DNA from: SIG480 sp045537045
Lineage (GTDB): Bacteria > Bacillota > Clostridia > Oscillospirales > JAAYXM01
DNA length: 64,000 nucleotides
Assembly: GCA_045537045.1 (NCBI GenBank)
Contig: JAZSOS010000023.1
Coordinates: forward strand, 35,567-99,566
Direction of reading: 5' to 3'
Made by a program: the position numbers and the translations under genes. The notes under the pieces were generated by a model. The model was given only the letters and a program-made list of their open reading frames with translations. It had not been told where the DNA came from and ran no database searches. Positions 7,841-18,117 of this stretch are shown piece by piece; positions within the stretch are counted from its first letter, which is position 1, and every line of letters begins with the position of its first letter.

Positions 7841-10264
7841 TTATTCGCTTATCTTCTTCAAATTCCAGATATTATTCGCATATTCAGTTATGCTGCGGTC
7901 TGCAGCAAAGCGTCCGGCATTAGCAATGTTGATAAGCGATTTTCTGTTAAACAGCTCCTTATCTCTGTACTCGCGGTAAATTTTGTCATGCGCTTCGCAA
8001 TAAGACGCAAAATCCGCAAGAAGCATATACTGATCATGGAAAAGGAGAGAATTTACAATATCGGGATATGAATTTCGCAGCACGCCGACACCTATACCGT
8101 CACGGATATGGTCAAGAACTCTGCGGAGTTTTGGATCATTATGATAGTAATCTATCGGTGAATACGTTCCGGAGGCTGCCAGAGCCGCCACTTCGTGCGC
8201 TTTCATACCGAATATATAGATATTCTCCTCACCAACCGCTTCGCATATCTCGACGTTTGCACCGTCAAGCGTACCGATAGTGAGCGCGCCGTTGAGCATA
8301 AACTTCATATTTCCCGTTCCTGAGGCTTCTTTACCGGCAATTGATATTTGCTCAGAAATTTCCGCCGCAGGAATCATAAGTTCTGCTATTGAAACATTAT
8401 AATCCTCAACAAACACTACTTTAAGCTTATCCGCCACCCTCTTATCAGAGTTTATCTCAGATGCAACGGAGTTGATTAACCTGATTATATTCTTTGCCAT
8501 AGCGTATCCCGCCGCTGATTTCGCACCAAAGAAATATGTTTTCGGTTTAAAATCCATTCCGGGATTGTCAAGTAGCATATGGTATTCATAAAGAATATGC
8601 AGAACATTGAGAAGCTGACGCTTATACTCATGCAGTCTTTTCGACTGAACGTCGAAAATCGAGTCCGGATTTATATTCGTATCAAAGGACATTGCATTTA
8701 CAAATCTTACTTTGTTGTTATGCTTTATCTCGGAAAGCCGCTCCAGAACAGACTTATCATCAGAATACTTTTCAAGCTTTTTAAGAGCCGATGCATCGTA
8801 GCGGAAATCATTTCCGATAAGCTCGGAAATAAGCGAGGTAAGCTCAGGATTTGCCTGACAGAGCCATCTTCTGTGAGCTATACCGTTGGTTACGTTAGTG
8901 AATTTCCCCGGGAACATATAGTTGTAATCCGAGAAAACAGTTTCCTTTAAAATGTTGCTGTGAAGCGCAGAAACACCGTTTACGGAAAAACATGTTGCTA
9001 TACAGAGATTTGCCATGCGGATTTCGCCGTTTGCAATGATTGCAAGCTTTCCTATCTTCTCTCTGTCTTCAGGGAAGGCGTTCCATAAATCATCACAGAA
9101 CCTTCTGTTGATTTCTTCCACAATCATATAAATTCGCGGAAGAAGATGCCTGAACATCGAAATTGTCCAACGTTCCAGTGCTTCTGCCATTATCGTATGG
9201 TTTGTATACGCCATACATTTTGATACGATCTCCCAGCTTTCATCCCAGCTGTATTCCTCTTCATCAATAAGAATACGCATAAGCTCTGGAATGGCAAGTG
9301 TCGGGTGCGTATCATTGATGTGAATGATAGCCTTATCTGCAAAATTGCGGAGTGTTCCGTATTTTGCCTTATGCTTTTTCACAATGCTTGAAATGGTTGC
9401 AGATACAAAGAAATACTGTTGCTTGAGTCGCAGCGACTTTCCTTCCTCGTGGTTGTCCTCAGGATACAGAATTTTGGAGATGACCTCACTCATCGCCTTC
9501 TGCTCCATAGATTTTGCATACTCACCCTTTGAGAAAAGGTGCATATCAATACTTTTCGTAGACTTTGCACTCCACAAACGTAATGTGTTGACATTTTTTC
9601 CGGGATATCCGGATATCAGCATATCGTTCGGCACAGCAAGCACGGTGTAATAATCGTGATGAGAGAATTTAAGCTTGCCGTCTTCCATATAGCTGTCAAC
9701 CTTGCCGCCGAACCTTACCTCCTGAGTTTCCTCAATTCTCGGCACAGTCCATACACTTCCGGTTTCAAGCCAGTTATCAGGAAGCTCTACCTGCATTCCG
9801 TCGATGATTTTCTGCTTGAATATTCCGTATTCATACAGTATGGAAAAGCCCATTCCCGGATAGTCCATAGCTGTGAGCGAATCCATATAGCACGCTGCAA
9901 GACGGCCGAGGCCACCGTTACCGAGGCCTGCATCGCGCTCTACCCCGAACAGCTCATCAAGCGACAAACCTAAGGTTTCAAACGTATTTGCAAACACCTC
10001 AGAAAGTCCGAGATTGTTAATATTGTTGTGCAGAGACTTGCCGATAAGAAACTCCATTGACAGATAATAAACCTGCCGGAGTTCTTTCTTTTCTATTTCA
10101 TCCTGCGCACGAGCCCAGTTTTCCATCAACACATCACGAATGATAAATGAGCAAGCGGAATATAATTCTTCATAACTTGCCTCATTTATTTCTTTTCCAA
10201 AATGTCTTGAAAGCTTACCGGCAATAAGCTCCTTTAATTTTTTTTCATTCAAGTGTATCCCCAT
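7841..10264 (-). CDS. glgP: glycogen/starch phosphorylase
   Basis: The 807-residue protein has the standard length for GT35 phosphorylases and the pyridoxal-phosphate site EASGTGNMKFMLNGALTIG, in which the Lys binds the cofactor, plus the glycine-rich GLGNGGLGRLAACYMDS near residue 110. It releases glucose-1-phosphate from alpha-1,4 chains. It lies between glgA and the amylase gene, so synthesis and breakdown genes share one transcript. The start is ATG with GAGGT upstream. Confidence 0.95.
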   Translation of the reverse strand: MGIHLNEKKLKELIAGKLSRHFGKEINEASYEELYSACSFIIRDVLMENWARAQDEIEKKELRQVYYLSMEFLIGKSLHNNINNLGLSEVFANTFETLGLSLDELFGVERDAGLGNGGLGRLAACYMDSLTAMDYPGMGFSILYEYGIFKQKIIDGMQVELPDNWLETGSVWTVPRIEETQEVRFGGKVDSYMEDGKLKFSHHDYYTVLAVPNDMLISGYPGKNVNTLRLWSAKSTKSIDMHLFSKGEYAKSMEQKAMSEVISKILYPEDNHEEGKSLRLKQQYFFVSATISSIVKKHKAKYGTLRNFADKAIIHINDTHPTLAIPELMRILIDEEEYSWDESWEIVSKCMAYTNHTIMAEALERWTISMFRHLLPRIYMIVEEINRRFCDDLWNAFPEDREKIGKLAIIANGEIRMANLCIATCFSVNGVSALHSNILKETVFSDYNYMFPGKFTNVTNGIAHRRWLCQANPELTSLISELIGNDFRYDASALKKLEKYSDDKSVLERLSEIKHNNKVRFVNAMSFDTNINPDSIFDVQSKRLHEYKRQLLNVLHILYEYHMLLDNPGMDFKPKTYFFGAKSAAGYAMAKNIIRLINSVASEINSDKRVADKLKVVFVEDYNVSIAELMIPAAEISEQISIAGKEASGTGNMKFMLNGALTIGTLDGANVEICEAVGEENIYIFGMKAHEVAALAASGTYSPIDYYHNDPKLRRVLDHIRDGIGVGVLRNSYPDIVNSLLFHDQYMLLADFASYCEAHDKIYREYRDKELFNRKSLINIANAGRFAADRSITEYANNIWNLKKISE

Positions 10265-10288
10265 TAAATGTACCTCTTCGTTATAAGA

Positions 10289-11734
10289 TTATTCGCAAAT
10301 CAGAGCGTCATACAGCTTATTGTATTCTTTAGCTGGTTTTTTCCATGAAAAATCGACGCTCATCCCATTCTCAATAAGCTTTGCCCATTTTTCCTTATTG
10401 CGGTAGCAATCGCATGCCGCGCGTATTACGCCGAGCATCTCATGTGCATTATATTCAGAAAAGACAAAGCCGTTTCCTTCTCCTCTTTCAGCGTCATACT
10501 GCGAAATGCTGTCCCCAAGTCCGCCGGTTTTTCGCACAATCGGAATTGTTCCGTAGCGGAGCGCGATCATCTGAGCAAGACCGCACGGCTCGCTTTTTGA
10601 CGGCATAAGGAACATATCAGAGCCGGCATATATTTTCTGCGCAAGCTCACTGTTAAAGGCGATATTTACCGACAACTTAAACGGATACTGCCACTGCTTA
10701 TCACGCAGGAACTGTTCATATTTCCAGTCCCCTGTTCCTACAATGACCATCTGGACATCATCCTCAAGAAGCTCATCAATAACGCATGAAACCAAATCAA
10801 GACCTTTATGTGAAACAAGGCGCGTTACCATACCGATAACGGGAATATCTCCGTTTTTCGGCAAATTCACAAGTGACTGAAGCTCTTCTTTATTCTGAGC
10901 TTTTCCTGTCATATCCTTTTTCGAGTAGTTAAAGAAAATCCTCTTATCCTTTGCCGGGTCATAAAGCTTCTGGTCGATGCCGTTAATTATTCCGCAAAGC
11001 TTGCCTTCCTCATAACGCAAAATTTCATGAAGGCCATGGGCATACTCCGGAGTTTTTATCTCTTCGGCATATGACGGACTTACGGTAGTTACGCGGTCGG
11101 AACAGGTAATGGCTGCCTTCATCAGATTAACAGCGCCGCCAAATTCAAGGAAGCCGTTATTAAACTCTTCTATCGGCAAACCAAGAACGTTTTCCACAAT
11201 TTCTCTGTCGAAAATGCCCTGATATTCTATATTATGAATCGTGAATACAGTTTTGATACGCTCATACCCCGGACGCATATAGTATTTAAGCTTATAATAA
11301 ATCGGCACAAGCGCGGTCTGCCAGTCGTGAGAATGAATGACATCCGGATAATAATCAATATAGGGCAGAATTTCAAGAACCGCCGTGGAGAAAAACGCGA
11401 AGCGCTCTGCATCATCATAGCATCCGTACAGCGCACCACCACGCTTAAAGTAGTATTCATTATCTATAAAATACCACGTTACGCTTTTTTCTTCGTACTT
11501 AAAAATACCGCAATACTGACTTCTCCACGCAAGCGGGATAAATATATTGGTTACCGGAACAAGCTTGCGCCTTACCTTTTCCGGAACTCCCTCGTGAAGA
11601 GGAATAACAACAGCAACCTCGCAATTTTTGCCGGATATAGCCTTCGGGAGCGAACCGATAACATCGCCCAAGCCTCCGGATTTTATGAACGGTGCAGCCT
11701 CGGACGCTGCAAAAAGTATTTTTTTCTTTTCCAT
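10289..11734 (-). CDS. glgA: glycogen synthase (ADP-glucose dependent)
   Basis: A 481-residue GT5 enzyme. The N-terminal ADP-glucose motif reads IKSGGLGDVIGSLP (KxGGL type), HSHDWQTALVP lies near residue 130, and the C-terminal donor site MPSKSEPCGLAQMIALRYG carries the catalytic Glu. It elongates alpha-1,4-glucan from ADP-glucose made by GlgC/GlgD. It follows glgD with a 15-base gap and a good ribosome site. Confidence 0.95.
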   Translation of the reverse strand: MEKKKILFAASEAAPFIKSGGLGDVIGSLPKAISGKNCEVAVVIPLHEGVPEKVRRKLVPVTNIFIPLAWRSQYCGIFKYEEKSVTWYFIDNEYYFKRGGALYGCYDDAERFAFFSTAVLEILPYIDYYPDVIHSHDWQTALVPIYYKLKYYMRPGYERIKTVFTIHNIEYQGIFDREIVENVLGLPIEEFNNGFLEFGGAVNLMKAAITCSDRVTTVSPSYAEEIKTPEYAHGLHEILRYEEGKLCGIINGIDQKLYDPAKDKRIFFNYSKKDMTGKAQNKEELQSLVNLPKNGDIPVIGMVTRLVSHKGLDLVSCVIDELLEDDVQMVIVGTGDWKYEQFLRDKQWQYPFKLSVNIAFNSELAQKIYAGSDMFLMPSKSEPCGLAQMIALRYGTIPIVRKTGGLGDSISQYDAERGEGNGFVFSEYNAHEMLGVIRAACDCYRNKEKWAKLIENGMSVDFSWKKPAKEYNKLYDALICE

Positions 11735-11749
11735 AATTCCTCCAAAAGT

Positions 11750-12871
11750 TTATAATTTACAGCCCATGGGAAGCACGGTGGGATACATTTCCGCTCCGCG
11801 GAGAGAAACACCTTTTGATATAACGACCTGCCCGTCGGTGATGCAATACTCAAGCTTTGCATCCTCACCGATATCCGCACCCTGAAGAATGACACAGTTT
11901 TTAACAGAAGCACCTTTGCCGACACGGACGTTTCGTGAAATAATTGAGTTTTCGACAGTGCCCTCAATCACACAGCCATCGGCAAGCATGCTGTTCTTTA
12001 CAACCGCTTCTTCACCGAACATTGACGGAACTTCATCAAATATATGTGTTGCAATCTCGCCACCGCTAAAGAGCTCGTCTCTTGTTTTTTCATTGAGCAA
12101 ATCAAGATTTACCTTGAAATACGATTCAACGGAATCTATTTTCTCGGCGTAACCCTTATACTCGCACGCATAGATGTCAAGTGACTGCGCCATATCCTGA
12201 ATGATGTCGCGCTCAAAATCATACTTGTTATGCGCAACACATTGGCAGATCAAAAACTCCAGCAAACCACGCTCAATGATATACGTTCCGAGAAGCATAT
12301 TGCTGTGGAGCTGTATATCCTGATTTATTGTTATATCCTTAATTCTACCGTCCTTGTCAACATCAATAAAAGCATTGTTTTTAAACTTTGACGGTTCATA
12401 TACCTCTGCTTTATACAGTGCTGTCATGTACGCCTGCTTCTCGATATGCGTTTGGAGAAGCTCGGTGTAATCTATATTTGCGATAAGATTTCCGTCTGAG
12501 AGCAGGATGTATTTACAGTCGCAATTTCTGATATAATCAATAATTCCCATAAGAACAGATATCTTTCCGTTTCTTTCAGAAAACATATCGCGGCTTCCGA
12601 TAGACGGCGGTAAGATTGAAAGTCCACCTTTTTTACGGTTCAAATCCCATTCCTTACCAGTACCGAGATGGCTCATAAGCGAATAATAATCGCTTTTGGT
12701 AACAACACCCACGTTTTTAATTCCGGAATTAACCATACTTGAAAGTGTGAAATCTATCATACGGTATCTTCCGCCAAAAGGCACGGAGGCTGCTGTTCTG
12801 TTTTCCGTAAGTTCGCGCATCGCATCAACCTTGTCGTGCGCAAAAATTATCCCCAAAGTATCTCTTATCAT
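11750..12871 (-). CDS. glgD: GlgD, ADP-glucose pyrophosphorylase regulatory-type subunit
   Basis: A 373-residue GlgC paralogue with nucleotidyltransferase and left-handed beta-helix halves. The N-terminal GGQGSR loop of GlgC is degenerate here (HDKVDAMRELTENR), as is usual for Firmicutes GlgD, which pairs with GlgC and modulates it. The ATG overlaps the glgC stop by 4 bases (ATGA), so the two subunits are translationally coupled. Confidence 0.92.
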   Translation of the reverse strand: MIRDTLGIIFAHDKVDAMRELTENRTAASVPFGGRYRMIDFTLSSMVNSGIKNVGVVTKSDYYSLMSHLGTGKEWDLNRKKGGLSILPPSIGSRDMFSERNGKISVLMGIIDYIRNCDCKYILLSDGNLIANIDYTELLQTHIEKQAYMTALYKAEVYEPSKFKNNAFIDVDKDGRIKDITINQDIQLHSNMLLGTYIIERGLLEFLICQCVAHNKYDFERDIIQDMAQSLDIYACEYKGYAEKIDSVESYFKVNLDLLNEKTRDELFSGGEIATHIFDEVPSMFGEEAVVKNSMLADGCVIEGTVENSIISRNVRVGKGASVKNCVILQGADIGEDAKLEYCITDGQVVISKGVSLRGAEMYPTVLPMGCKL

Positions 12872-14088
12872 AACGCCACCTCCGCATCGGGAATGTCTTC
12901 TTCCACTATGGTGCCGGGTTCTATCCGGGCATTACTGCCTACCGTAAGCGAATTTCCAACAACAGTTATTTTTTTGCGTTCACCCTCTGCCGGAGCTGCG
13001 CCTATTCTGGCGCCCGCTCTGACAGTAACATTCTCCGCTATAATTGAATACTCAATAACTGCGCCGTCCTCAATTACGCTTCCGGGCATTATAATTGAGT
13101 TGTTTACAACGGCGTCTTTACCTATCTTTACGTCATAAAAAATTATGGAGTGGTCAACCGTTCCGCAGGTATAACAGCCTTCGGCGATCATGGACTTTTT
13201 TACAACGGCATCCGTTGAAATGAACTGAGCCGGCTTTACGGGGTTCCTTGCATAAATTCTCCAGCCTTTATCGTGGAGAACAAGTCCACTTCCAGGAGTT
13301 ATAGCGTCCATATTCGACTCCCACAAGCTGTCTATCGTTCCGACATCCTTCCAATAGCCTTTATACTCATACGCAAAAAGCTTTTTACCGTCTCCAAGCA
13401 TCTTGGGGATAATGTTTTTACCGAAATCGTTCTGGCTTTCGGGATTGTTTTCATCCTCTATAAGATATTTTTCCAGAACCTCCCATGTGAAAATATACAC
13501 ACCCATAGACGCTTTGGTGCTTTTTGGTTTTTTGGGTTTTTCCTCAAACTCATAGATGGAATTGTCATCACGAAGATTCATTATTCCAAAGCGCGAAGCT
13601 TCCTCAATCGGCACATCAATTACCGCTATTGTACAATCCGCCTTCGCTTTTTTGTGTTCACGGAGCATCCAGTCGTAATTCATTTTATAAACGTGGTCTC
13701 CTGAAAGAACAAGAACATACTTAGGGTTAAAGTTTCTTATAAAGTTTATGTTCTGGTAAATCGCGTTTGCTGTTCCCTTGTACCATGCTCCGCTTGTGCT
13801 TGTCATATACGGAGGCAGAATTGCAACACCGCCGTTGGAGCGGTCGAGATCCCATGGCTGGCCGTTTCCGATATATGTGTTGAGTTCAAGCGGCTGATAC
13901 TGAGTAAGTACGCCTACCGTATCAATACCCGAGTTGATACAGTTAGACAGCGGAAAGTCTATAATCCTGTACTTTCCGCCAAACGGAACTGCCGGCTTTG
14001 CCACGTTTTTCGTAAGTACGTGAAGTCTGCTTCCCTGCCCGCCGGCAAGAAGCATTGCGATACATTCCTTGGATTTTAACATTTTCAC
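12868..14088 (-). CDS. glgC: glucose-1-phosphate adenylyltransferase (ADP-glucose pyrophosphorylase)
   Basis: A 406-residue enzyme with the intact catalytic loop AMLLAGGQGSRLHVLTKNVAKPAVPFGG at its start, VLSGDHVYKMNYD near residue 120, and a C-terminal hexapeptide helix domain. It makes ADP-glucose and is the committed step of glycogen synthesis. It begins one base after the glgB stop. A second in-frame ATG two codons in is equally possible as the start. Confidence 0.95.
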   Translation of the reverse strand: MKMLKSKECIAMLLAGGQGSRLHVLTKNVAKPAVPFGGKYRIIDFPLSNCINSGIDTVGVLTQYQPLELNTYIGNGQPWDLDRSNGGVAILPPYMTSTSGAWYKGTANAIYQNINFIRNFNPKYVLVLSGDHVYKMNYDWMLREHKKAKADCTIAVIDVPIEEASRFGIMNLRDDNSIYEFEEKPKKPKSTKASMGVYIFTWEVLEKYLIEDENNPESQNDFGKNIIPKMLGDGKKLFAYEYKGYWKDVGTIDSLWESNMDAITPGSGLVLHDKGWRIYARNPVKPAQFISTDAVVKKSMIAEGCYTCGTVDHSIIFYDVKIGKDAVVNNSIIMPGSVIEDGAVIEYSIIAENVTVRAGARIGAAPAEGERKKITVVGNSLTVGSNARIEPGTIVEEDIPDAEVAL

Positions 14089-15990
14089 TCATCCCTTTCT
14101 CCTGATAAAAATCACACTCATCGGCGGTAAAGTCAATGAAAGACAGCTCTCACCCCCGCATGCACTGTTTGTTTTTATATACGGTGGGTATTCTGTTCCG
14201 CTCCCTCCGTACTTTTCCTTATCACTGTTGAAAACAACTCTGTAGCTTCCGGCAGCCGGGACACGGAACGTATACCCTTCCCGCGTAACCGGCGAAAGAT
14301 TGAGTGCCGCAATTATCTCTTTGCCATCGCTGTTTTTTCTTTTGAATATAATGACATTGCTGTCGGAATCGTCAACCGTCACCCACTCAAAGCCTTCCCA
14401 GCCGGTGTCCATTTCCCAAAGCTCGGAATTTTTGAGATAAAATTTATTTAAATCACGGACATATTCATGCATTTTACGATGCATATCAAATTCGAGCAGA
14501 TTCCAGTCCAGCTCCTTCTCGTAATTCCATTCCGAAAACTGAGCAAATTCATTTCCCATAAAGCTGAGTTTCTTTCCCGGATGTGCAATTATATACCCCA
14601 GCATAGCTCGAAGTCCCGCGAATTTTTGCCAGTAATCTCCGGGTTGTTTGCCTATCAGTGAACATTTGCCGTGAACAACCTCGTCGTGAGAGAACGGAAG
14701 AATATAGTTTTCGGAAAAAGCGTAGGTCAGAGAAAACGTAAGCTCATTATGTTTATATTTTCTGAAAATCGGGTCTGTTGAAAAATACCTGAGTGTATCA
14801 TTCATCCATCCCATATTCCATTTAAAATGGAAACCAAGCCCGTTCATATAGGGCGGTTTTGTAACCATCGGCCATGCGGTTGACTCTTCAGCAATCATAA
14901 TTATATCAGGATATGCCCCGCAAACCGTCCCGTTAAGCTCCTTGAGAAAATCCACAGCTTCGAGATTTTCATTCCCACCGTAGCTGTTTGCACGCCACTG
15001 ACCGTGAGACTTACCATAATCAAGATAAAGCATACTCGCAACCGCATCTACGCGTATACCGTCTATATGAAAATATTCGCACCAGAAAACTGCATTTGAT
15101 ATTAGGAAATTTTTTACTTCATTTCTGCCGTAATCAAATATCCGCGTTCCCCAATCGGGATGCTCGCACTTCAGTGGATCGGAATACTCATACAATGTTC
15201 TTCCGTCAAACTCGTAAAGCCCGTGTGCGTCTTTGGGGAAATGAGCTGCCACCCAATCTATGATTACACCGATGCCGCACTTATGGCACTCATTAATAAA
15301 ATGCATAAAATCCTTCGGCGTTCCGTATCTTGAGCTTGCGGCAAAATATCCCGTAACCTGATATCCCCACGAGCCGTCATACGGAAACTCGGAAACAGGT
15401 AATAACTCAATATGGGTATATCCCATCTTCTTGACATAAGGAACAAGCTCTCTTGCTAAGTCCTTATAAGAATAGAAATTCCCGTCCTGATGCTTTTTCC
15501 AAGAGCCCGGATGCACCTCATATATATTCATTGCTTCCGAAAAAACGCTATGTTCCGACCTGTATTTAAGCCAGTTTTTATCGCCCCAACGGAAACCATC
15601 TATGTCATAGATTTTTGATGCGGTTCCGGGACGGGTTTCCGCATGAAACGCATACGGGTCTGCTTTTAAGAGCGTCGTTCCATATGTTGTGTCAATGCTG
15701 TATTTATATATGTCGTATTCACCGAGAGACGGGACAAACACTTCCCAGACAGTTTTGTCGTCCTCGGGATTTTTCATAACATTGGCATTTTTGTCCCAGT
15801 TATTGAAATCACCTACAACGGAAACCGACACGGCATCCGGTGCCCACACTCTGAACACAACGCCTGGCGCGCCATCCTCTTCTGTAAAGTGCGCACCGAA
15901 ATATTTATACGCATATATATCTTTTCCCTGATGAAACAACCACCTGTGTTCTCTGCTCTCTGCATTTTCATAATTCCTGTTACAAAGCAT
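14089..15990 (-). CDS. glgB: 1,4-alpha-glucan branching enzyme
   Basis: A 633-residue GH13 branching enzyme: N-terminal CBM48 (FRVWAPDAVSVSVVGDFNNW), catalytic barrel with GIRVDAVASMLYLDYG (nucleophile), IMIAEESTAWP (acid/base) and LPFSHDEVVHGK, and a C-terminal beta domain. It introduces alpha-1,6 branches into glycogen. It is the first glycogen gene and starts only 3 bases after the dacF stop, so transcription may enter from dacF. No clear internal promoter was seen. Confidence 0.95.
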   Translation of the reverse strand: MLCNRNYENAESREHRWLFHQGKDIYAYKYFGAHFTEEDGAPGVVFRVWAPDAVSVSVVGDFNNWDKNANVMKNPEDDKTVWEVFVPSLGEYDIYKYSIDTTYGTTLLKADPYAFHAETRPGTASKIYDIDGFRWGDKNWLKYRSEHSVFSEAMNIYEVHPGSWKKHQDGNFYSYKDLARELVPYVKKMGYTHIELLPVSEFPYDGSWGYQVTGYFAASSRYGTPKDFMHFINECHKCGIGVIIDWVAAHFPKDAHGLYEFDGRTLYEYSDPLKCEHPDWGTRIFDYGRNEVKNFLISNAVFWCEYFHIDGIRVDAVASMLYLDYGKSHGQWRANSYGGNENLEAVDFLKELNGTVCGAYPDIIMIAEESTAWPMVTKPPYMNGLGFHFKWNMGWMNDTLRYFSTDPIFRKYKHNELTFSLTYAFSENYILPFSHDEVVHGKCSLIGKQPGDYWQKFAGLRAMLGYIIAHPGKKLSFMGNEFAQFSEWNYEKELDWNLLEFDMHRKMHEYVRDLNKFYLKNSELWEMDTGWEGFEWVTVDDSDSNVIIFKRKNSDGKEIIAALNLSPVTREGYTFRVPAAGSYRVVFNSDKEKYGGSGTEYPPYIKTNSACGGESCLSLTLPPMSVIFIRRKG

Positions 15991-15993
15991 TTT

Positions 15994-17088
15994 TTACCTT
16001 CTCCCAAAAAAATCAAGAATTTTTCTTATAAATGACTTACATTCACATTCTTGTACCGTATCACAACTTACCACTGACAGCGAACCCAAAACCTCGCCGT
16101 TTAAAACATATTTTATCTCCCCTACAACATCGCCGGATGTTACCGGTGCATATACAAACCTGGGCAAAAAAACCTCTGCTTTGATACCGTTTTCATTACT
16201 TTTTTCCGTAAGGAAAGAAAGTTCTCCGCACACATTGACGGATACCCTGTCAGCGACTCCTCCGACCACATGAAGTTCCGGAATAGCAATATTCTCCGAT
16301 GAATATTTTTTCAAAGCGAAATTGTCAAATCCGTAATCCAGCATCTCTGTATGGTCATCCCAGTCATCGGGTGCAGACAACGTAACGGCAACAAGCGTCA
16401 TTCCGTTTCTTTCAGCGCTTGACACAAGGCATCTTCCAGCGGCTTTTGTGAAACCGGTCTTTACCCCGTTTGCGCCTTCGTAAAGTCTCAGCATCTTGTT
16501 GTGGTTGGAAAGAACCCTTCCTGCAACTGTTTTTTCTTTAGTTGCAACTATTTCGGAAAAATGCGGATTTTTCAAAGCGTGCGAGGCTAAAAGTGCCATA
16601 TCGTACGCAGTTGAAAAATGCCCTTCTTCCGGCAAACCGCTGGGGTTTTTAAAGCAGGAGTTTTCCATTCCTATATCCCTTGCCGCTCTGTTCATCATTT
16701 CCGTAAAACGCCGCACATCACCTTTGCCGATATGATATGCAAGCGCAGATGCGGCATCGTTACCGGAACGCAGCAAGAGTCCGTACAACAGGTCGGAAAT
16801 CGACAAACGCTCGTTTTCTTTAAGGTACATAGAAGTTCCTTCCGTTCCGACGACTGCACGCGGGACGGTAACCGTTTCAGAAAGGTCTGCATGCTGCAGC
16901 GCCACGAGCGCTGTCATTATCTTTGTTGTGGATGCCATCGGACGTTCTGTCCTCGAATCCTTTTCAAACAGAACCGTTTTTGTTTCCGGCTCGTAAAGAA
17001 TTGCAGACTTTGCAGACACACCGACGGCAAGTGCCGGAGTGGATAAAAAGCAAAGCAAAATTATCGCTGCAAAAAGACGTTTGCACAC
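15994..17088 (-). CDS. dacF: D-alanyl-D-alanine carboxypeptidase (penicillin-binding protein, DacF-type)
   Basis: A 364-residue secreted S11 peptidase. A signal peptide (about 22 residues, ending PALA) precedes the three active-site motifs: STTK in PMASTTKIMTAL, SGN in LLRSGNDAAS, and KTG in GVKTGFTKAAG. It removes the terminal D-Ala of peptidoglycan stem peptides. The start is GTG with GGAGGTGTG 8 bases upstream. It follows ytfJ, an order common in Clostridia next to scpAB, and may be the sporulation-type DacF. Confidence 0.9.
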   Translation of the reverse strand: MCKRLFAAIILLCFLSTPALAVGVSAKSAILYEPETKTVLFEKDSRTERPMASTTKIMTALVALQHADLSETVTVPRAVVGTEGTSMYLKENERLSISDLLYGLLLRSGNDAASALAYHIGKGDVRRFTEMMNRAARDIGMENSCFKNPSGLPEEGHFSTAYDMALLASHALKNPHFSEIVATKEKTVAGRVLSNHNKMLRLYEGANGVKTGFTKAAGRCLVSSAERNGMTLVAVTLSAPDDWDDHTEMLDYGFDNFALKKYSSENIAIPELHVVGGVADRVSVNVCGELSFLTEKSNENGIKAEVFLPRFVYAPVTSGDVVGEIKYVLNGEVLGSLSVVSCDTVQECECKSFIRKILDFFGRR

Positions 17089-17150
17089 TGTCTCACACCT
17101 CCACTCAAAATAATACGATTTACAGAGCGGAAGTATTACTTTTCATCAAA

Positions 17151-17543
17151 TTATTCTTCGTCTTCTTTTTTCTTCTTACTTCTTTTTATATAACCATCAA
17201 CTCTGTCCATCACCTCAGGAACAAGTTCCACAAGTCTGTCAACGGTAGTGTTAGGTGCAGCAACCATTGGAACGAGCCTTACGTTGCCATCCTTAACCAC
17301 AAGAAAAGCCTCCGGGTTGATTGATACGCCTGCGCCGCTTCCCCCGCCGAAATTCACGCCCTCTTTCTTGCTGTCAAAATCTGAACCGCCGGAAGCAAAC
17401 CCGAAGGATACTTTCGAAACAGGTATAATTGTTGTTCCGTCGGGAGTTGTGATCTGGTCTCCGATGATTGTGTTTACATCAACCATACTCCTGAGTTTTT
17501 CCATAGTGGTTTTCATTACATCATTCAATGCGTGTTCAGCCAT
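17151..17543 (-). CDS. ytfJ: GerW/YtfJ family sporulation protein
   Basis: The 130-residue protein has the YtfJ signature: VGDQ/IGDQ-type motif IIGDQITTPDGTTIIPVS, then FGFASGGSD and GGGSGAGVSINPEAFLVV. YtfJ is a forespore-made protein linked to spore germination in Bacillus. Its start overlaps the end of the DUF2953 gene by 8 bases, as in the Bacillus ytfI-ytfJ pair. The tail is a basic and acidic run. Confidence 0.92.
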   Translation of the reverse strand: MAEHALNDVMKTTMEKLRSMVDVNTIIGDQITTPDGTTIIPVSKVSFGFASGGSDFDSKKEGVNFGGGSGAGVSINPEAFLVVKDGNVRLVPMVAAPNTTVDRLVELVPEVMDRVDGYIKRSKKKKEDEE

Positions 17544-18105
17544 TTTTGTGATTTCCCTTCTTTATAGTTATTTTTCTTAAGTATTTATACAAAAACCAGA
17601 CTGCTATTGCAATCAGCTGTCCCACAAAAACACGGATGTCTGAAAGCAGGTAAACCGAGATGTTCTCCGCCTCAAAATCAGCATTCACCGATATACTTTT
17701 ATGCTTTATTTTCATTCCGCGGTCTAAAAACGGGAACAGAGCACCTATTCCTGCCGCTGTTTTGCCGTATAACATTGCTGTGGAAAAAGCATCGTGGCTT
17801 CCAAGCGTTATATTCATAACGAGTCTTTTTACAACAAGCCATTTGATAAGACGTCCGAGGGCATCTACTGCCGGACCTATAACGGCGAGCATCTGTTTTG
17901 CGTTTCCCGGCTTCTTTTCTTTTTTTTCAGCTTTATCAGCTTTGCGGGATTCTTTTTTTTCGCCTTTTTTTCTTCCCGGAGTAAACTTAAAAAAGAGAAC
18001 CTTCAGTTGCACGCAAAAACCGCTTTCACTGTATTCAATATGAAGGCATATGGGAATAAGACAGATAAGCGCAACAAAAAGAATTATAACGGCAAAAATC
18101 AACAT
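17536..18105 (-). CDS. DUF2953 membrane protein (YtfI-like)
   Basis: A 189-residue protein with an N-terminal membrane segment (IFAVIILFVALICLIPICL), a basic Lys/Glu-rich stretch around residues 50-70, and a C-terminal hydrophobic segment. The position directly before ytfJ, with overlap, matches DUF2953/YtfI. The function is unknown. I place the start at the ATG 18105, 8 bases after GGGAAG; a TTG two codons upstream is the alternative. Confidence 0.75.
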   Translation of the reverse strand: MLIFAVIILFVALICLIPICLHIEYSESGFCVQLKVLFFKFTPGRKKGEKKESRKADKAEKKEKKPGNAKQMLAVIGPAVDALGRLIKWLVVKRLVMNITLGSHDAFSTAMLYGKTAAGIGALFPFLDRGMKIKHKSISVNADFEAENISVYLLSDIRVFVGQLIAIAVWFLYKYLRKITIKKGNHKNG

Positions 18106-18117
18106 ACACAAGCTTCC

